Made by a program: the position numbers and the translations under genes
Notes under the pieces: generated by a model
The model's input: the letters and a program-made list of their open reading frames with translations, nothing else
Database searches by the model: none
Told to the model about the DNA's origin: nothing
Assembly: GCF_004664715.2 (NCBI RefSeq)
Contig: NC_051063.1
Span: forward strand, 114,810,829 to 114,874,828
DNA from: Peromyscus leucopus
Lineage: Eukaryota; Chordata; Mammalia; Rodentia; Cricetidae
Direction: 5' to 3'
Length of the DNA stretch: 64,000 nt
Part shown: piece after piece, positions 11,486-23,171 of the stretch
How positions within the stretch are numbered: the first letter of the stretch is position 1
How the letters are laid out: each line of letters opens with the position of its first letter

Positions 11486-11554
11486 TAAGACTACAAAACC
11501 ACCCACCTTACTCTACCGACTCTTCTACCTCCTGGACTCCAAAAAAGAAAGCCC

Positions 11555-11727
11555 CAAGGCAGGCAGTGATGGCGCACGCCTTTAATCCCAGCACTCAGGA
11601 GGCAGAGCCAGGTGGATCTCTGTGAGTTTGAGGCCAGCCTGGGCTACCAAGTGAGTTCTAGGAGAGGCTCGCAAAGCTACACAGAGAAACCCTGTCTCAA
11701 AAAACCAAAAAAAAAAAAAAAAAAGAA
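11555..11727 (+). repeat. B1 SINE
   Basis: Complete forward B1 with A tail. Confidence 0.93.
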
Positions 11728-11798
11728 TGTTTAAAAGGAATGTTTAAAATGCTCTCAGTGTACAGAAAAAAAAAAGATTAAAAAATTATAAAAAGGTA

Positions 11799-11955
11799 AG
11801 CTGGGTGGTGGTAGCACATGCTTTTAATCTTAGCACTCAGGAGACAGAGGCAGATGGATCTCTGAGTTTGAGGCCAGAGTGGTCCACAGAGTGAGTTCCA
11901 GGACAGCCAGGGCTACACAGAGAAACGCTGTCTCAAAAAACCAAAAACCAATAAG
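11799..11955 (+). repeat. B1 SINE
   Basis: Complete forward B1 ('gctgggtggtggtagcacatg' minus a few changes) with 'acagccagggctacacagag'. Confidence 0.9.
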
Positions 11956-12159
11956 GTTAAAATTGTGACATTCTAACACCAGCAGGTGACAGTGTGTCTC
12001 ATACCTGTGCAGGCTGCCGAGGGCTGCGGTTAGGCACCACTCTGGACTAGGAAACTGAGCATGCGTGCTATTGGCTCCTCTCTGTGTGTCCCTCACGTGT
12101 CTCTCTCATTCCTCCAGATTAATCACCTCTCCAGGATCCTAGATTTATACTATCATTTG

Positions 12160-12275
12160 TTACAGGAATTCCCTGTTTGTTTGTCTTGCAGGCTATATCT
12201 CTTAAACTTGAGATCCTCCTGCCTCAGTTTCCAGACTGCTGGGACCACAGGTATGCAGCAGTGCAGTCAACCTCT
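12160..12275 (-). repeat. B1 SINE relic
   Basis: Reverse-strand 5' half only ('gatcctcctgcctcagtttc' to 'gggaccacaggtatgc'). Diverged. Confidence 0.5.
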
Positions 12276-12530
12276 CCGGGCATTTCTAGTTCCTCTCTCC
12301 TAAACTAAACAAAGTTTTGTCTACCCAAGAGTGCGTTCTGCTTGTAGATGAGGTGCTTGCCTATCTCAGGTCTGGCCCTGCATTCCTTAGAATGCCAGAT
12401 GTACTGGGAAGGTTTCTCTGGGCACTGAAGAGGGCAGCGTCTGCTCTGTCTGTGAGGGGCAGAGCCTCACAACTGGGCAGGTACTTTATCAACTGTACTC
12501 CTTCTTTCTTTCTGCCCACCCCACCCCCAT

Positions 12531-12663
12531 TTTTGTTTGTCTGTTTTGTTAAAGACAGGCTCTCACTGTGTAGCCATGGCTGACCTGGCTCTTGCTGTGT
12601 AGATCAGGCTAGGCTCCATCTCCTCTAGTGCTGGGATTAAAGATATGCACCTCCCATCCTGGC
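12531..12663 (-). repeat. B1 SINE
   Basis: Reverse B1 with an internal duplication of the 'tgtagccatgg / tgtagatcagg' segment. Confidence 0.75.
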
Positions 12664-12769
12664 TTCTCAAGGAGTGGCTTCTCAGCTCTGGAAATAGGTT
12701 TTCCTTCTCTGCCTTGTAATCACTAATCAAAGCTTGGATAAAGTCTCCTCATCAAGAATCATGCCCTGC

Positions 12770-12957
12770 CAGGCGGTGGTGGCACACGCCTGTAATCCCA
12801 GCACTTGGGAGGCAGAGGCAGGTGGATCTCTGTGAGTTCGAGGCCAGCCTGGTCTACAGAGCTAGTCCAGGAAAGGCTCCAAAGCTACAGAGAAACCCTG
12901 TCTCAAAAAAACCAAAACCAAAACCAAAAACAAACAAACAAAAAAAAAAAAAAAATC
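12770..12957 (+). repeat. B1 SINE
   Basis: Complete forward B1 with a long AC-rich then A-rich tail. Confidence 0.95.
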
Positions 12958-13262
12958 ATGCCCTAATGGGTGTTAACAGCTTAGATGCAAGACTGTAAAA
13001 CATCAGTAGTGAACTTCTGCCTTCCAGGGTTCTCCCATTGTGATGTGAGCCTGTATTTAAGACCTCCTCCCTCCTTCAATAAACGACATTGGGGGAGGGG
13101 GGGAATTTATACTGTATCAAGCTGATAATAGAAAAATAAATAATAAATAAAAATGAAAAAAGAAAAAGAAACGTGATGAAGGAAAAAAAAAGAATCATGT
13201 CCATCAATTCCCTGCTCCCAAAATTCTGGTTCCCTATGCCAGCCTCATACAATTAGCAAGTG
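12958..13262. other. Unassigned, possible LTR end
   Basis: 13025-13095 has a TATTTAAG box-like motif 20 bases before an AATAAA and then a G run, as in MaLR-type LTR ends. Too short to assign. Confidence 0.3.
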
Positions 13263-13445
13263 GACGGGCGGTTGGTGGCGCACACCTTTAATCCCAGCAC
13301 TCAGCTCTGGGAGGCAGAGGCAGGCAGATTTCTGTGAGTTCGAGGCCAGCCTGGGCTACAGAGTGAGTTCCAGGAAAGGGGCAAAGCTACACAGAGAAAC
13401 CCTGTCTCAAAAACCCAAAAAATAAAAACAAAAACAAAAAACAAT
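13263..13445 (+). repeat. B1 SINE
   Basis: Complete forward B1 with A/C-rich tail. Confidence 0.94.
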
Positions 13446-15213
13446 TAGCAAGTGGAAGCATTCTGGCCGGGATCCGGAATCATGCAGTCAGCTCTCATCG
13501 TTCCTCCCCCAACAGAGCACAAATGACTCTGGGAGCAAAGGCTCATTCTTTCCTGCCAGCTCAGACCAGGTCCCGAACACAGCAAGCCTCTGGCACAGTA
13601 GCCAGCAGGAAAAAAGGCTGCAAGGAGACTTTCTCCCTAGTGACTTAATGTCCCAGCCATCCATCAAAGACAGGGAAAAGATAAAGTATAAAAGCATCAC
13701 AAGAGTCACTCAAAGGACCCTCAGAGATTATTAATGAGGAAAATGTCTCAGCTCAGTTCCATTAACCTCTGTACCTCTTCTAACTCCCGCTTCTCCTTTC
13801 ATCTTGTTCTGGATTGTTTTTAGAGATCGCTTTAGAAGGAAGGATGGAGATCTTGGGCTCCCCCTTGAGGCGGAAGTGTGCTAGTCCGTCTCCTTGTACT
13901 AGTTCTTGAGTTCTCCCGCCTTACCATCAACCCTCCTAAACTCGGTTGTTTGGTTTTACTCATTTACATTTCAGGGAGACTATCTGCAATTCTCATGGCA
14001 CCTGATTGGCAGTTCCACACTCTTTGTGTCTTAACTACTCTGATTTTGACAAACGGGAGGGTCCCTGCCCTGAGCCGTAAGTAGCAGTGTGTTCTCCAGT
14101 TTTGATTTTGATCTCTCCCACCACCACGCTCCAGAACACACCACTCTACTTGATCTCTCCCCATCTTGCGCTGCTCCCTTCCTCTGGATCTCTGGATCTC
14201 TTCATTTGCACACAATTCCCAAAAGAAAATAAAGCAGGCATGGGTGTGGGCTCATCTAACCGAAGCTGAGAAGCTGAAGTCCATTGTCTTTACAATGTTA
14301 ATTTGATCGGTTCAGCCCAAGTCCTGGGCCATCAGCACTTCTGACCAACCATGGTGTTTGATAATCTATAGGAATTGCTCACAGATCTCTTGAAGGCAAT
14401 GTACTTAACGTTTACCAGTAAAGGATACAAGGAATGTCTGGTTGAAGATATATACAAGATGAGTTCGAGAGGGATCTCAGGAGCAGAAGCTTCTGTCCCC
14501 ACAAAGTAAGGGAGTACACACACACCTCTCTCTCAGCACCTTGGTGGGTCACTGACTGGGAAGCTGCCCATCCCTATCATTTAGTGCTATTTATGGAGGT
14601 CTTGTAACATGAACATAAATAATTAAATCACTGACCATTAGTGAATGAACTCAAATCTCCAGGCCTTTTCCCATCTTTGAAGATAGGTGTGGTCTATAAT
14701 TCTACATTTCCAAGCAAGTCGTAGACTTCCTAGTTGCCAATCCTCATCCTGAAGCTATCTTGGAGGCAAAAGTTGCTTCATTAGATCAAAAACTGCTCCT
14801 ACCATCCTTGTTATTCAGGAAATTCCACGTGTTTTAGTAGCTCAGTGCCAGGAACCTGGACAAAGACCAAATATCTTTCTATGATACCACAAAGTGGCAG
14901 TGAATTCAAGGGCATAAATTTCAGGGTATATGCAGTTAATAAGTAGTTTGTAGTGATGAAGCCAACCATGTTGCTGACTGTGTTTCAAAGGTAATGATAA
15001 ATCATTAGGTTGCACTTATGTTTCATTGTAATTTATTTCCCACTAACTTCTTAAATTGACAAATTAATGACATCAGCATCTCTTCACTTAGTAATTCTAA
15101 GCCTGTCCTCCCCCACTTTCATCTAGTTCTAACACTATCTTTCTCTGAGTCATTTATTTGATAATTAGATGTTACATGTACACATGGGACTGTGTGACTG
15201 AACTGGGTGTTCT
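13446..15213. other. Intergenic stretch, mostly unassigned
   Basis: About 1.8 kb without SINE bodies, the longest such run upstream of Eed. An AAAATAAAG at about 14227 could be an old LTR or poly(A) site. ORFs are all under 85 codons with no recognised domain. Confidence 0.45.
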
Positions 15214-15563
15214 GATGCTGTGCTCCACCGATGCTGTGCTCCACCGATGCTGTGCTCCACCGATGCTGTGCTCCACCGATGCTGTATTCCACCGATGCTG
15301 TGCTCCACCGATGCTGTATTCCACCGATGCTGTGCTCCACCGATGCTGTATTCCACCGATGCTGTGTTCCACCGATGCTGTGTTCCACCGATGCTGTGCT
15401 CCACCGATGCTGTATTCCACCGATGCTGTATTCCACCGATGCTGTGCTCCACCGATGCTGTGCTCCACCGATGCTGTGCTCCACCGATGCTGTGCTCCAC
15501 TGATGCTGTGCTCCACCGATGCTGTGCTCCACCGATGCTGTATTTCACTAATGCTGTATTCCA
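15214..15563. repeat. 16-bp minisatellite, about 22 copies
   Basis: Tandem units of GATGCTGTGCTCCACC. The dinucleotide at unit positions 9-10 varies as GC, AT or GT. Copies 18 and 21 end in ACT instead of ACC, and copy 22 is partial. Because 16 is not a multiple of 3, three units make one 48-nt coding cycle. No unit holds a stop in most frames, so several ORFs of 90-139 codons appear on both strands. They are artefacts. Confidence 0.97.
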
Positions 15564-15704
15564 GATACCTTTTCTAAGAAGGAAACGTGGATGATATTTA
15601 ACTTTGGCCTGTTCATAAGACCTCAGAGTTTAGATCCAAACTTTGCTTCTGTACACCAACACTTTCTCTACCAAAACACATGTTCTTGCCCAACAAAGTA
15701 GGCA

Positions 15705-15733
15705 TGTTTTTAATTTTTAAAATATTTATTTTG

Positions 15734-15782
<49 letters not shown>

Positions 15783-15935
15783 CTGCCTGTGGAGTCCAGG
15801 AGAGGGTATCCGGTATGATCTCTTGTAGCTGGAGTTACAGGCAGTTGTGAGCCACTTGGCATGGGTATAACCAAATGTGAGTCTTCTGCAAGAGCAGTTC
15901 ATGCTCTTAACTGCTGAGCCATCTCTCTAGCCTCA
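15705..15935 (-). repeat. B3-like SINE with (GT)n
   Basis: Reverse B3/B2 ending 'ctgctgagccatctctctag'. A (GT)22 tract lies at 15737-15780 in its 3' CA-rich region. Confidence 0.75.
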
Positions 15936-16819
15936 ATAAGTTGATAATTTAAGGAATTAAACCAGACCCTGATGATCTACATACTGGTGCTCAAAACTGT
16001 TCCTGACAGGATTATAAAAGGTAGAAAGTTCCCTCTTTCTTCCACAGGAAGAGAGCAAGAAGAAGGCTATCTATAATCTAGAAAGAAAGCCCTCTTTATA
16101 AACTACACTGAGTAACACCTCAATCTTTGGTTTGGTTTCCCAGGTCTCAGAACAACCAGAAAGCAAAACAGAAAACAGAGACCCTTAAAACACCTGCCAG
16201 CTTTCAACTCCCACATTTGCTCTTTCATTCTTCTTCCAACGCCCCCAGTGCATCACAGGGGACTCGCACAGGACAAATGTGTGGCGGTGATGCCAGTAAC
16301 CCTGGCGACAATGAAGGATTACTGCAAAGTCCATAAAGGCAATTAGAAATGGTACTAAAAGTCTAAAATCATATTCACCAGGATCTCGAAGAATATGGGC
16401 ATAAAGTATCAGACCACACATGCACCCGGATCACCAACCTCAAGGTCCCTAGGAACCCTGGCCAGAAGTAGCATTTGGGGCAGCAGAACCATCTCTTCCA
16501 GGCTGTTAGCAAGCTAAGAGCAAAGGAAATGATTAGTGACAAGCTGAAAGAGTTGAGGAACAATCCCAGGGCCATCTGTGAGCACCAGACAGTCAATACT
16601 GGCAGCACCTACCACCGACTGCCCCATTCCAGGGAAGCAAGTGCCAGGAGAATCATGTTCCTCTACCCAGGCACAGAGAGCTCATGACTGCTTTCCTTTT
16701 GGTGATCACTGGAAGTTCTCCTGGTAAGAGACCACTCACCAGGACAGCAATGATCACGGTGAGGAATAAAGAGGAAACACTAAACCATGTACACTGCAGG
16801 GAAAATGAAAATGAAATCA
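15936..16819. other. Unassigned stretch
   Basis: No repeat recognised. The region is somewhat GC-richer than its neighbours. ORFs of 65-80 codons (16127-16336, 16475-16687) match no family I know. Confidence 0.4.
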
Positions 16820-16925
16820 CAAGTCAGGTATGGTGGCACATACCAGCACTTGGGAAGAGACAGGAGGATCAGGAGTTCGAAGCCAGCTTTGAAAGACATG
16901 GAAAGTTCAATGATAATCTAAGCTA
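16820..16925 (+). repeat. B1 SINE, diverged
   Basis: Forward B1 with deletions ('gtatggtggcacataccagc' to 'cgaagccagctttgaaaga'). Confidence 0.6.
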
Positions 16926-16949
16926 AATTATATCCTCCTCAACAAACAG

Positions 16950-17025
16950 GCATGGCAAGGCAGCTGAGTGGGTAGAGACACTTGTGCACAGTCTGATGAC
17001 CTGAGTTCAATCTTCCAAGCTCAGT
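16950..17025 (+). repeat. B3-like head fragment
   Basis: tRNA-derived head ('ggcagctgagtgggtagaga' to 'cctgagttcaatcttcc'). Confidence 0.5.
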
Positions 17026-17057
17026 CATGGATTTTGCTATAGCTTTAGAATATGGGT

Positions 17058-17226
17058 TAGGGGCTGGAGCGATGGCTCATTGGTTAAGAGCACTGGCTGT
17101 TCTTCCAAAAGACCCGGGTTCAATTCTCAGCACCCACATGGCAGCTGACAACTGTCTGTAACTCCAGTTCCAGAAGATCCAACACCCTCACATAGACAAA
17201 TGTGCAAAACATTTTTTCAAAAAGGA
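17058..17226 (+). repeat. B3 SINE
   Basis: Head 'ggggctggagcgatggctca', then 'cccgggttcaattctcagc' and 'gtctgtaactccagttccag', which separate B3 from B2. Confidence 0.85.
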
Positions 17227-17922
17227 ATGTGGGTTAGAACATCTTCCTTTAGCCTGAATAGACAACAGACATTAATTCCTCATAGAGATGTGTGTGTTCA
17301 GAACTTTCATAACAAAGGCCCCAGAAATTAAATAGTATATTTTTACCCTCTACTAGTATCATTAGAGAGGACTATGGGGCTTCTTAATGAGTTTCTTAGA
17401 TTTATGCAATGACTTGTATTTCTTTCTTTCTGTTTTTTGAAAATGTGGATGCTATCATGTTCACTGGTATATGACATAAGTGAGGGGCTCCGAGAGTAGA
17501 CTCCTTATAAAGATATTGGCAAAACAACAATCATGGGCCTGTGATGCCTTACATAACCCATCTTGGGACAATTACAGTTGTTTTAGTGGAATTTGACCTG
17601 AAATAACAGACCCTGGGCATCAACTTCCACACAACTCTCCTTCTGAGTGCAGTTTTCCTGCTGATATGAGCAGGGGTTTTCTTTCCTTCTAGGCAGTATG
17701 TAAACATAACATTGACTGCTACAAGTGTGTCAAAATTCGTACATTCCAAATGCAGGTTTAGACAAGATTATTTTGAATCCCTTTATTTATAGGGATTTCT
17801 AAACCTCTGGCAGTATCTGTGAAGAAGCCTCAAACTATAAAAGTGTTTCTATCTTTGTTCAGCCAACTCGAGGAGCTTGTTATCTTTTAAATCCTCTAAT
17901 GAAGTCAACACAAACAAAGGTG
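17227..17922. other. Intergenic stretch, nothing recognised
   Basis: About 0.7 kb without a recognisable repeat or gene. Confidence 0.5.
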
Positions 17923-18090
17923 GGAGCCAGGCGTTGGTGGCACACGCCTTTAATCCCCGCACTCAGGAGGCAGAGGCCTGCCTGGTCTACAGAGCAAGTT
18001 CCAGAACAGCTGGGGCTACCCAGAGAAACCCTGTCTCAAACAACAAATGAAGAAGCAAACAAGAACCAACCAACCAACAACCAAAGGCAG
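17923..18090 (+). repeat. B1 SINE with internal deletion
   Basis: Forward B1 missing the 'gcaggcggatctctgtgagttcg' segment. Confidence 0.85.
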
Positions 18091-18316
18091 AAAAACATAC
18101 TTGGGTAGGGAGCAGAGATACAATGCTGATTTCTCCTAGTCAGAATGCACTTGTTGTGTTTGGAGGCACTGTGATGTCAAGAGGAATCAAAATGGAGTTT
18201 GAATTGCAGATAGGCTGGTCTGGAATAGGACTGAGGCACAGTGAAGCAACTGAGTTAAAACAGGGGGTATTGGCCAAGTCCCTTTTTGGTCCCCAGGACT
18301 GCAGAAACGGGACATG

Positions 18317-18480
18317 GGGTGCTGGCAAGATGTCTCACAGGGTAAAGATGATTACCGCCAAGCTGATGATCCGAGTTCAGTCTCTGAGACCCACATGTGG
18401 GGAGAACCAATTCATATAAATTGTCCTCTGACCTCCAAATGCACATACATACACACTAAACAGACATAATTAAAAAATAA
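18317..18480 (+). repeat. B3 SINE
   Basis: Forward diverged B3 ('gtgctggcaagatgtctcac' to 'catacatacacactaaacag'). Confidence 0.65.
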
Positions 18481-18656
18481 GACAAATAGAGGGGAAGGGG
18501 CCGGAGAAGAGGAGGGAGTCAGGATGCAAAATAAGAGAGAAAGATAAATAAATAAACAAATTTTAAAAACAAGCATGGTAGTGAAAGCCTATATATAATC
18601 TCTGGTCACCTGGGACACACAAGACTCAGTCTTTAAATTAGACTGAGTGGCGGTAC

Positions 18657-19155
18657 TGTAGAGGGCCCCCAAAACAGCTTGACCACACAGCTGCCAGGAC
18701 AGGCTTAGAGGCCCAGACACAGCTTCTGTGACAGGCTTACTGGCAGGCAACAACCAGACGTAGGAAAAGCCATAAACTGACCCCACCCAGGGAAGGCCTA
18801 CATCTAAGGGGAAGTACCTGACACCCCAAACATTCCAACCATTAGATAAGGTGGCCAGATGTCCTTGAGTCTAGCACACACCTATTTTTGTTTTACAGAT
18901 ACCCCTAGACAAATGTCAGCCAATCAGGGTCCTGGACCCCGGAAATCCCTTCACCCCAACCACTGCTGTGATTAAAAACAAAACAAAACAAAAAAAAAAC
19001 CACCCTACCTGAGCTCAGGGCTCTCTGCTCTCACCACTGTGTCAGACAGACAGAGGGACCAAACTCAGAGCTTGAAAATAAAGGCTCTTTGCTTTTACAT
19101 ACAGGATTCGGTCTCCGTAGTGGTCTTTTGGGGGGTCCCTTAAATCTGGGCGCAA
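18657..19155 (+). mobile_element. Solo LTR, ERV1-like
   Basis: The 5' end is TGTAGAGGGCCCCC and the 3' end carries GGGGGGTCCC. It has a CCAATCAGG box at 18922, a candidate ATTAAAA at 18971, and AATAAAGGCTCTTTGCTTTT (from 19077), followed by the R-U5-like 'ggtctccgtagtggtctttt'. That order (CCAAT, TATA-like, AATAAA, U5) defines an LTR. Ends are approximate, no internal genes adjoin it, and a B1 begins immediately after. Confidence 0.65.
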
Positions 19156-19283
19156 TAGGTATAGCCATTAATCCCAGCACTTGAAGAGGCAGGAGGCTCT
19201 CTGTGAGTTCCAGGCCAACTTGGTCTACACAGAAAGTCCCAGACAGCCAGGACTACATAAAGAGAAAGAGACTCTGTCTGAAT

Positions 19284-19284
<1 letters not shown>
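19156..19284 (+). repeat. B1 SINE
   Basis: Forward B1 lacking its first bases and joined to the (GA)n tract. Confidence 0.8.

Positions 19285-19287
<3 letters not shown>

Positions 19288-19342
<55 letters not shown>
19288..19342. repeat. (GA)n microsatellite
   Basis: About 27 GA units, probably grown from the B1 tail. A polypurine mirror repeat of this kind can form triplex DNA. Confidence 0.96.
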
Positions 19343-19349
<7 letters not shown>

Positions 19350-19855
19350 CAACTTAAGAAGCTAGTTTGGTGGTGGTGGTGTGGACTTGGATATAGAAGC
19401 CACTAGACAGGACAGGTCAAGATGGCAATGAAGTGCTTGCTTGGAGTGTTCTCCTTGTCACCTGGAGCTGTTTGTCTTGTTCCTCCATGGGCTCTTACCC
19501 CATCATTTTTTCCAGCCCTTCCAGTGTCTGGGCCCTTAGGGAATTACAAATCTTTTAATCATCAAATGGTAACCTAGCTTCAGTGGGAATATTACCTTGT
19601 ACAAGACTAACAGTGTAAAATGTACCTTTGAATATTCAGTAGTTTGGTTGCTCTCCTTCCCTCCTAAGGAAATAATTGGGGACAATATAAACATGCACGG
19701 GCTAGTATGGAACTATGCATGGCAAGCTCAGAAACTATATAAAACCACTAAGGGTGAGGTAAAGCAATTGGCCATCATCATGATGTAATACTAGGCATGT
19801 TTAAAATGATGTAGGAAAACAACATGTTTACTGCATATTGTCATAATAATTGCAG
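19343..19855. other. Intergenic stretch, nothing recognised
   Basis: About 0.5 kb without a recognised repeat or gene. Confidence 0.5.
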
Positions 19856-20003
19856 CCCGGCGGTGGTGGCACATGCCTTTAATCCCAGCACTTGGGAGGC
19901 AGAGGCAGGCGGATCTCTGTGAGTTCGAGGCCAGCCTGGTTTACAGAGCGAGATCCAGGAAAGGTGCAAAGCTACAAAGAGAAACCCTGTCTCGAATGGA
20001 AAA
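19856..20003 (+). repeat. B1 SINE
   Basis: Complete forward B1 ('ccggcggtggtggcacatgc' to 'gaaaccctgtctcgaatgg'). Confidence 0.94.
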
Positions 20004-20027
20004 AAATGCTTACAAAAACGATAACAT

Positions 20028-20225
20028 GGTTGGGGATGTACCTCAGTTGATAGAATGCTTTGATAGCATGCTGAAGCTTTTTTGGGTTTGAGTCCCAGTG
20101 TCATGTAAACCTGGGATAGTGGTGTATACCTATAATCCCATGTACTCAGGAGGCTGAGGCTGAAGTTCCAGGTAATCTAGGTAATTATATAACATATTAT
20201 ATAACATCCTGTGTCAAAAATAAAA
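20028..20225 (+). repeat. ID + B1-like composite, old
   Basis: ID-like part ('gttggggatgtacctcagtt' to 'tttgagtcccagtgtcatg') followed by a diverged B1 head ('cctataatcccatgtactca'). Confidence 0.5.
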
Positions 20226-20688
20226 ACTCACACCAAAAAATCCCATGTTATCCAATTATATTTTCCAATTATGTGTGTATCCATGTCTCTGTTTACATAT
20301 AAAAAGACTAGATGTAAACATCAATTATGGCTACCTCCAAACAGTGGGATTATGGGAACATTTTTTTTCTCTGTGCTTTTCTTCTATTTAACAAATTATC
20401 CAAAATATACACCTTACTCTTGTCATTCCAAACAAATTCTATTTTAAGAAGAACCTAAAAACTGCTTAGCTTTCTTTGTGTAAAAATGTCTCAACCAAAT
20501 TCCCCAAGGGCAGGAACAAGGGAAGGCTATTTTAGGATGCCAACTGCGCAGACTCAAAACATTACTCCGACAACATGTATTTGGAGACAAAGAAAGGAGT
20601 TACTTCCTGCCTGCCTGCCTGCCTGGGGTATACTCCCAGGAGCTGCAGGGAGTGTTCGAAGCCCTTCATAGTGTTATAATGGTTCAAG
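20226..20688. other. Intergenic stretch, nothing recognised
   Basis: AT-rich, about 0.46 kb, with a short (CTGC)n run near 20610. No gene seen. Confidence 0.5.
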
Positions 20689-20689
20689 T

Positions 20690-20889
20690 TTTTAAAATGT
20701 ATTGATAATGGTACAAGCTTGTATGCTCCATTTGCATGTAGATGCCTGTGGAGGCCAGGAAAGGGTGTCACATCCCCTACAAATGGAGTTACATGTGGCC
20801 ACGAGCCTGGTGTGGGTGTTGGGAACTGAACTTGAGCTCTCCAAAAGAGCAGCAAGTGCTCTTAACCAATGAGCCATCTCTCCACCCCT
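20690..20889 (-). repeat. B3 SINE
   Basis: Reverse B3 ('gtggaggccaggaaagggtg' to 'aatgagccatctctccaccc'). Confidence 0.85.
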
Positions 20890-21345
20890 GTTCAAGGGTT
20901 TTTAACTCTTCAATATCTGGAAACCCATAAGAAGTCTCTCCAGGCACACCCGGCAGCTATGTGCCAAGAGCATCACTGATGGCCTTGAGTAATAACCTAG
21001 AGTTTCTGAGAGAGGGAGGCAAAATAGATCTTCTCAGGAGGCAGAATAGTATAACTGTTAAGAACTCAGAGACTTTGTAACCAAACTTACCTTAGAATCC
21101 TAACTTTGAAACTGGTAGTTTGTATGACCTTAGATTCATTACTTAATCTCTGTGAGTCTCAATTTCTTCATCTGTCAACGAGAGTATAATAGCATCTATT
21201 TATAATGTGTCAGTGATGACTAAAGCACTATTGTGTGTTAGATACTTAGCACACTTTTGTGCACTGTAAATAGGAACACAGCGAAGCTATTAAGTTACTA
21301 TAATAAGTAACACAAAAGAGACCAAATAAGAGTCTTAGATCAAGA
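20890..21345. other. Intergenic stretch, nothing recognised
   Basis: About 0.45 kb without recognised features. Confidence 0.5.
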
Positions 21346-21348
21346 GGG

Positions 21349-21838
21349 ATTGTGGTTGGTTTGAATGAGAATGGCTCCTGTAGGCTCACGTGCTTAAATG
21401 CAGGCTCCCTAGTTGGAGGAGATGTGGTCATTAAGAAGACCTTTTTATTATGTGCACTAATGTTTTGCCTGCATGTGTGGATGTTTTGATTCCCTGGAAC
21501 TAGAGCTACAGACAGTTGTGAGCTTCCATGTGGGTGCTGGGAATTGAACCTGGGTCCTCTGGAAGAACAGCCAATGCTCTTAACTGCTAAGCCATCTATC
21601 CAGCCCAGGATATGTAGTCTTACTGAATGTGGTGTGTCATTGGGGGTGGGCTTTGAGTTTCCAAAGACTCATTCCATTCCCAATGTGCTCTCTCTCTCCC
21701 TGGTGGTTTTAGATCAAGATGTGAGCTCTCAGCTGTTCCTTGCTCTGCCATTATTCCTAACTCTCTGAAGTCATAGCCAAATCAAATACTTTTCATGGTG
21801 TTTTATCACAGCAACAGAAGAGTAATTAAGACAGATAT
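21349..21838 (+). repeat. Rodent medium-reiterated repeat, split by B3
   Basis: Outer parts ('ggtttgaatgagaatggctc' and 'catggtgttttatcacagca') belong to a common rodent interspersed repeat, family name uncertain. A reverse B3 (about 21435-21607) sits inside it. Confidence 0.6.
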
Positions 21839-21962
21839 ACTAGTTCTGACCGAAAAGATGATGAAAGACTTCACAAAAAGGGAAAATGTAAACATTCCAA
21901 GATGAAGGATGAAAGATGAAGATATTTCAGGAGGTGGAAATACCAGAGCGTAGAGGTGAGGC

Positions 21963-22145
21963 CATCATAGAGCATGTGTTGGACAGTTCTCATGGAACAT
22001 CACCTATTAGAAGATTGTGAGGAAATAAGAAGAGCAGGGAAAGGGTTTATCTTAGCTCATGGAGGTTAATAGATGTCCCATCTATTTGTTATAATCTTCA
22101 TCCTCAAACAATTTTTTGAGACAGTCTCTATGCAGCTCTAGGTGT
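21963..22145. repeat. 183-bp direct repeat, copy A
   Basis: Matches 23172-23354 at 182 of 183 positions (22020 is G where copy B has T at 23229). The copy ends inside a reverse B1, which is whole only after copy B. The last three bases (TGT) are shared with the terminus of the adjacent LTR. Confidence 0.97.
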
Positions 22146-22532
22146 TGCTAGAGTGTTCCTGCCTTGCCCACAGTCAGGACAAATCTCTGTCACCCGCCAG
22201 TCCCACAGCCGCTCAGACCCAACCAAGTAAACACAGAGACTTATATTGCATACAAACTGTATGGCCGTGGCAGGCTTCTTGCTAACTGTACTTATATCTT
22301 AAATTAATCCATTTCCATAAATCTATACCTTGCCACGTGGCTGGTGGCTTACCGGCGTCTTTACATGCTGCTGGTCATGGCGGCAGCTGGCAGTGTCTCT
22401 GCCTCAGCCTTCTGCTTCCCAGAATTCTCCTCTCTCCTTGTCCCACCTACTTCCTGCCTGGCCACTGGCCAATCAGTGTTTTATTTATTGACCAATCAGA
22501 GCAATTTGACATACAGACCATCCCACAGCACT
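22143..22532 (-). mobile_element. ERV LTR, 3' LTR of a partial provirus
   Basis: Read on the minus strand it begins TGCTGTGGG and ends AGCAACA. It includes AATAAATAAAACACTGATTGG and a purine-rich middle. On the plus strand the PPT complement (cttccccttttctttttt, from 22533) abuts it, where a 3' LTR's polypurine tract belongs. The same LTR family recurs at 48080-48442. Confidence 0.7.
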
Positions 22533-23171
22533 TCCCCTTTTCTTTTTTTAAAAAGGAAGGTTTTAACTTTTACACATCTCCAAAGCCAGCTTGGTATATT
22601 TGGGAATTTGGGCGTAGCTTCTCTTACTACTTCCTGCTGGAGGGGGGCGCTGTATCTTATGGGGACACAAAGAAAATTTTAGGATCATGGAGTAATCCAT
22701 GAGGCTGTATCGTCTGAGCCAGTTGCCTTGAAACGATTCTGGATTTTGGATCATCTGGGCCATGGTGTCATCGGAGACCTTTCATGTGGTCTTGGCTGGT
22801 CAAACCTGATGTATCTTAATCTGGAACAAATCCAGATTCTCTGTGTGGTAGCCATTTTTATGTGGCTTATGTTTTATATTACCTTGAGCCTATTGCTTTA
22901 AACTGCAGCCTTCTTAGCACTGTGGCTGCTGGCTCCGCCCACTTCAGCTTCCCAACATGGCGGTGGTACTTTTTCCGCCAGCTCTGGGAGCCATCAACTC
23001 TCAGAAATAGTGGGTCTATGCTTCTTATCAAAGCAGCGTGTAGCCCAGAAACCTCTTTTTGTTTTGTACTAGCAAAGGCTAAATCCACCATGCAGCTTAA
23101 TGTGCCACTTGCAGAGGCCTCATTCCCGCCATACTGCAGATCGAGCGCACACACCAGGAACCCGCCAGTAA
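22533..23171 (-). mobile_element. ERV interior, 3' part only
   Basis: Sequence upstream (on the minus strand) of the polypurine tract, with no recognisable gag, pol or env. A 107-codon ORF (23202-22879, minus) runs out of copy B into it and resembles nothing I know. An AACATGGCGGT (YY1-like) motif lies at about 22955. There is no 5' LTR: the piece stops where copy B begins. Confidence 0.55.

Noticed and set aside
15214..15563. CRISPR-like array
   Set aside because: Units are contiguous with no unique spacers, and the genome is mammalian. It is a minisatellite.
15119..15594. ORFs of up to 139 codons on both strands with Cys/Pro/Leu or Ser/Val/Trp repeats
   Set aside because: They arise from the 16-bp minisatellite, whose period keeps frames open. 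No start context, domain or splice signal supports them.
16127..16687. Possible processed pseudogene (Lys/Arg-rich ORF 16475-16687)
   Set aside because: I tried ribosomal proteins from memory and found no convincing match, and there is no A tail. Left as unassigned.
22337..22702. Two overlapping ORFs of 112-121 codons
   Set aside because: They read the antisense strand of an LTR and its polypurine tract. No viral protein similarity.
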